A stretch of DNA of 64,000 bases from Azorinus chamasolen (taxonomy: Eukaryota; Mollusca; Bivalvia; Cardiida; Solecurtidae). Under the pieces are notes generated by a model. The model saw nothing but the letters and a program-made list of their open reading frames with translations. It ran no database searches and was not told the DNA's origin. Within the stretch, counting starts at the first letter, position 1; the number at the start of each line of letters is the position of its first letter. Where the stretch lies: positions 64,333,423 to 64,397,422 of the forward strand of contig OY755237.1 of NCBI GenBank assembly GCA_963576725.1, given 5' to 3'. Shown piece after piece: positions 61,443 to 64,000 of the stretch. A program made the position numbers and the translations under genes.

Positions 61443-61898
61443 TTAACCATTTACGCCATGAATGTTCATGTAAGGGATAATGACTATTCACTAGATTAAC
61501 CCTTCGCTTGCTAATCGCGTCAATATACCTACCTGTAAATAGTGAAGACCCAGATGAGGTCTGTACTATTTACAAATTGATTGTGCAATCATTCTACAGC
61601 AGCGATTGCACAGCGAAATACTTGTACACAGTGAAGATATATGTAATTATACAACAGGGCATGGGTAAAGAAGGAGAAATGTATTTTAAAATTCAGCAAG
61701 CGAAGGGTTAAGTGTTATAACAGAACATAGACACAGGAAATGTTGGCCATGGTAGAAATTATAGAATCATATCTATGTTATATGGTAAGCAAACAGACCA
61801 GACCCTGATCTGATGGCTCCTTGAGGAGGAGCATTCTGATCTAGGTATGTTCTGTTTGTAAAGGCGTAGAAAGGCATACTTTTGGAGTAAAGGGTTAA
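61443..61898 (+). mobile_element. Family B element interrupted by G
   Basis: TTAACCATTTACGCC...GAGTAAAGGGTTAA. Hairpin about 61790-61861, apex GCTCCTTGAGGAGGAGC. Confidence 0.87.
61496..61711 (+). mobile_element. Family G element nested in B
   Basis: TTAACCCTTCGCTTGC...GCGAAGGGTTAA at the TTAA of the B motif TAGATTAANTGTTATAA. Hairpin tip deleted (GACCCAGATGAGGTC). Confidence 0.92.
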
Positions 61899-61966
61899 TG
61901 CAGGGTGAAAGTCACGCAGAACGCTCCAAATGAAGCTTTGTTTATGACTTTCATCCTGCATTAACA
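61895..61966. repeat. D2 core fragment
   Basis: TTAATGCAGGGTGAAAGTC.. / ..GACTTTCATCCTGCATTAA with worn apex; no terminal repeats. Confidence 0.72.
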
Positions 61967-61991
61967 GTACTAAAACCATATAAGATAATTA

Positions 61992-62241
61992 TTAACCCTT
62001 CGCTTGCTATTCACGTCAATATACCTACCTGTAAATAGTGAAGACCCAGATGAGACAGCTCCTGCAGGAGCTGTCTCATCAGGGTCTGCACTATTTACTA
62101 GTTGAGTGTGCAACCAATGCACTCCACAGCAGTGATTGCACAGCGAAATACTTGTACACAGTGAAGATATATGTAATTATACAACTGGGCATGGGTAAAG
62201 AAGGAGACATGTTTTTTAAAATTCAGCAAGCGAAGGGTTAA
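61992..62241 (+). mobile_element. Family G element, reference copy
   Basis: TTAACCCTTCGCTTGC...GCGAAGGGTTAA. Palindrome 62030-62099, apex GCTCCTGCAGGAGC. Confidence 0.93.
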
Positions 62242-62265
62242 ATAAATAGATTATAGGTTTTTCAA

Positions 62266-62392
62266 GGTACAAGTGGTAGCTTAATACAGCTTGAAAGCAA
62301 TGTAGAAAGCTCCCCTTGGAGCTCCCTGTATTGAAAACTCCCCTTGGAGCTTCCTGTATTGCATTCATTCTGCATTGAGCAACCACTTGTGT
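62266..62392. repeat. D2 core with duplicated apex side
   Basis: CTCCCCTTGGAGCTCCCTG and ATTGAAAACTCCCC: about 28 bp spanning the apex are present twice. Confidence 0.72.
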
Positions 62393-62613
62393 GAAAAATG
62401 CAAGCAGTTCCTTTTAAAAAAGTTACAACCCGGGGGCATTTATTAGATACAATATGGTATGTAGTTATGGCCTTTTTTATCATCAACAAGAGCATTGAAA
62501 CTTCTGATCTGAAATCTCTTCAGTGCTAATTTGATTGAAAGAACATTTTCTTGGAGTTTGCTCTGTTTGTGATATTTTCATGTTTTTATAAACATACATT
62601 CTATATTTTCCAG

Positions 62614-62780
62614 GTTGATGGAAGGACAGAGATAGAAGTAAAGCATTTCTTGGAGTGGTTGCGGCGAGAGCCCCAGTCACTGGTGTGGGTGCCAGTCATG
62701 CACCGTCTGGCAGCTGCTGAAAACGCCAAACACCAGGCCAAGTGCAATATTTGTAAAGCTTTCCCCATTGTTGGATTACG
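62614..62780 (+). CDS. DMD: Dystrophin exon: EF-hand end and start of ZZ zinc finger (human exon 68)
   Basis: 167 bp, phase 0 in, 2 out, between TTTTCCAG and GTAAGAGA. The peptide [20 protein letters not shown] then [20 protein letters not shown] and [16 protein letters not shown] matches human [20 protein letters not shown] and [23 protein letters not shown] supplies the first zinc ligands of the ZZ finger; the second human C of ECPI is F here. The remaining ligands must lie in the next exon, outside the window. Same length as human exon 68. Confidence 0.97.
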
Positions 62781-62881
62781 GTAAGAGAACTGTAGACTAG
62801 TGGTATAGATAAAAATGTCACAATAGATATAGTACCCTCTTTGTTTAGTGGTATAGATAGTACTTTGTACAATAATTCAAG

Positions 62882-63115
62882 TACAGTAAAAACCCGCTAC
62901 TACTAAATTTTAGTAATGAGGAATTTATGTCTTTGTAGGTAGCTGACTGCTTAATGCTTTGTAGGTAGATGGCTGCTTAATGCAGGGTGAAAGTCATGCA
63001 GAAAGCTCCTATAGGAGCTTTCTGCATGTCTTTCACCCTGCATTAAGCTGACACCTGTGTTAAAGATCAATAATGTTGCGTACTTGAGTGTTCGTAATAT
63101 CAATTTTTTACTGTT
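62882..63115. mobile_element. D2 element with partial arm duplication
   Basis: TACAGTAAAAACCCG...TTTTTTACTG. GCTGCTTAATGC with TTTGTAGGTAG is doubled in the left arm; apex GCTCCTATAGGAGC. Confidence 0.87.
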
Positions 63116-63149
63116 GTTTTATTTTTTTTTAAAAATTGAATAAAGTAAA

Positions 63150-63352
63150 CTTCGCTAATCCAATCACTCAGATAAGTATTTTAACTGTCATTTTCAAACA
63201 GTGTGGACCCAGATCAGAGTCCTCTGATCAGGATCTGTACTGTTTATCATTGAAAATCGTCCCACAAATTTTACCCTTTCATGGTGCATGGACTCTACCA
63301 ATAAACACTGATGGACTATTCCACTCTGAAAATACAGTCTTGAATGAGTTAA
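63150..63352 (+). repeat. Family E copy
   Basis: CAAACAGTGTGGACCCAGAT; tip deleted (CAGAGTCCTCTG); ends TTGAATGAGTTAA, shared with the next A. Confidence 0.75.
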
Positions 63353-63587
63353 CCCTTTCTCTCATATAAACGTGTTTTCACGCATTTGCAAACAGAGTAG
63401 ACCCAGATCAGACGGCTCCTAGAGGAGGGTCTACTCTGTTTGCTATTGGAATTTGATAGATCTGTATCTTTGCTTTCTAAAAATGACTACAATGATCCAC
63501 GTTCCATATTTCTTTATAACTACTTTGTTCATAAATATTCAGTAGGTATTGAAATTTGGAATAAACATCGAACAGGGAAAGGATTAA
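63349..63587 (+). mobile_element. Family A element
   Basis: TTAACCCTTTCTCTC...GGGAAAGGATTAA. The right arm lost its inner half (CTAGAGGAGGGTC). Shares both TTAAs with its neighbours. Confidence 0.9.
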
Positions 63588-63822
63588 CCCTTTCACTCAT
63601 GAATATTTTTACAAAACTTCATGACTACATGAATATTTATTTCTTGAATTTTTATAAAGGCCAATGAACAAGGGAATGTTTGGTCATGGCAGAAACTGAA
63701 GAATCAGATCTATAATATTTCATAGGCAAACAGAGCAGACCCTGATCAGGCGGGAATGTTTGATCTGGATCTAATCTGTTTGCAAAGGTGTGACAAGGCA
63801 TTGACATGAAGTAAAGGGTTAA
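63584..63822 (+). mobile_element. Family B element
   Basis: TTAACCCTTTCACTC...AGTAAAGGGTTAA. Worn hairpin around GGCGGGAATG. Confidence 0.86.
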
Positions 63823-63901
63823 GACAGGTGGCAGCTTAATGCAGGTTTAAAGTCATGCAGAAAGCTGCTCTTGGAGTGAGTTTCATGTCTTTCACCCTGC
63901 A
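63823..63901. repeat. D2 core fragment
   Basis: CAGGTGGCAGCTTAATGC.. / ..CTTTCACCCTGCATCAA, no terminal repeats. Confidence 0.7.
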
Positions 63902-64000
63902 TCAACCCTTTCCTTCATGTAAACACCTTGTCACACATTTGCAAACAGAGTAGACCTAGATCAGATGGCTCCCATAGGAGCCGTCTGATCAGGGTCTACT
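63902..64000 (+). repeat. Family A element, cut by window end
   Basis: TCAACCCTTTCCTTCATG..., hairpin with apex GCTCCCATAGGAGC; the rest lies outside. Confidence 0.8.

Larger units (their letters stand above)
32095..62780 (+). other. DMD: Dystrophin-family gene, 14 exons (internal part)
   Basis: All 14 exons join in frame (phases 0-2, 2-0, 0-1, 1-0, 0-0, 0-2, 2-1, 1-2, 2-1, 1-1, 1-2, 2-1, 1-0, 0-2). The product runs from spectrin-repeat coiled coil through WW, EF-hand and ZZ, which is the domain order of dystrophin and utrophin. Dystrophin links cortical actin to the dystroglycan complex at the membrane; the WW-EF-ZZ block binds beta-dystroglycan. Invertebrates usually have one gene for vertebrate DMD/UTRN/DRP2, so the symbol marks the family, not one-to-one orthology. 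The actin-binding end lies upstream and the syntrophin/dystrobrevin-binding end downstream of the window. Confidence 0.95.

Noticed and set aside
1..64000. CRISPR array
   Set aside because: Repeats are dispersed inverted elements and minisatellites in an animal intron; no spacer-repeat regularity.
1..64000. Retroviral or LINE coding remnants
   Set aside because: No reverse transcriptase, integrase or gag-like frame was seen on either strand.

Overview
The window is animal genomic DNA, AT-rich and intron-dominated. It carries the middle-to-3' part of a dystrophin-family gene on the + strand. Fourteen exons (32095-62780) splice with canonical GT-AG ends and consistent phases into one open frame of 1784 bp (594 codons + 2 nt). 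They encode the last spectrin repeats, hinge 4, the WW domain, both EF-hand-like regions and the start of the ZZ zinc finger. The next exon lies beyond the window. A weaker candidate upstream exon sits at 8319-8473. Several dispersed repeats look like those of bivalve molluscs: the TAGCTCACC/GAGCACTTTGTGCTC repeat, the 165-bp array with CCCCTGGGG...GGCCCCGCCCC, the GTCTCCCCC...GGGGGAGAC array and the TATGCCCCC element. A bivalve is therefore the best guess; this is inference from memory.

Layout: 1-32094 is intron (plus the candidate exon); 32095-62780 holds 14 small exons separated by introns of about 0.6-8.5 kb; 62781-64000 is intron. No second protein gene and no true RNA gene was found.

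The introns are packed with short inverted-repeat elements (MITE-like) that each carry a long palindrome. Family names used below. TTAA-flanked shells with piggyBac-like CCC starts: A (TTAACCCTTTCCCTC..ATAAACGTG, ~250 bp), B (TTAACCCTTTACTCC..ATGAATATTC, ~250 bp), C (TTAACCCTTTCCTCC..ATAAATACGCC, ~230 bp), E (TTAACCCTTACAGTGCGGGAC, ~215 bp), G (TTAACCCTTCGCTTGC, ~245 bp), K (TTAACTCTTTGCACGC) and L (TTAACCCATTTGCTCCCA). TA-flanked, pogo/Tigger-like shells: D1, D2 and D3 (TACAGTAAAACC.. or TACAGTAGAACC..), Q (TACAGTTGAACTTCG) and J (TACAGTGCTCCCTC). H is a shell with CAGAGCAACAGATAA ends, and I is a bare 75-bp hairpin. Strand + means the family orientation just given. For A, C, E and G the palindrome lies in the left or middle part; for B the ATGAATATTC end comes first.

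The most unusual signal is the palindromes. Those in A, B, C, D1, D2, E, G and Q have different arms but share one apex, GCTCC-NNNN-GGAGC. A second class (H core and I) is exactly 36 bp + AAA/TTT + 36 bp. Cores occur in more than one shell, hairpin elements insert into other hairpins, and arms stay paired while changing. Nested copies with an unfilled relative elsewhere in the window show directly that the TTAA shells insert with TTAA duplication.
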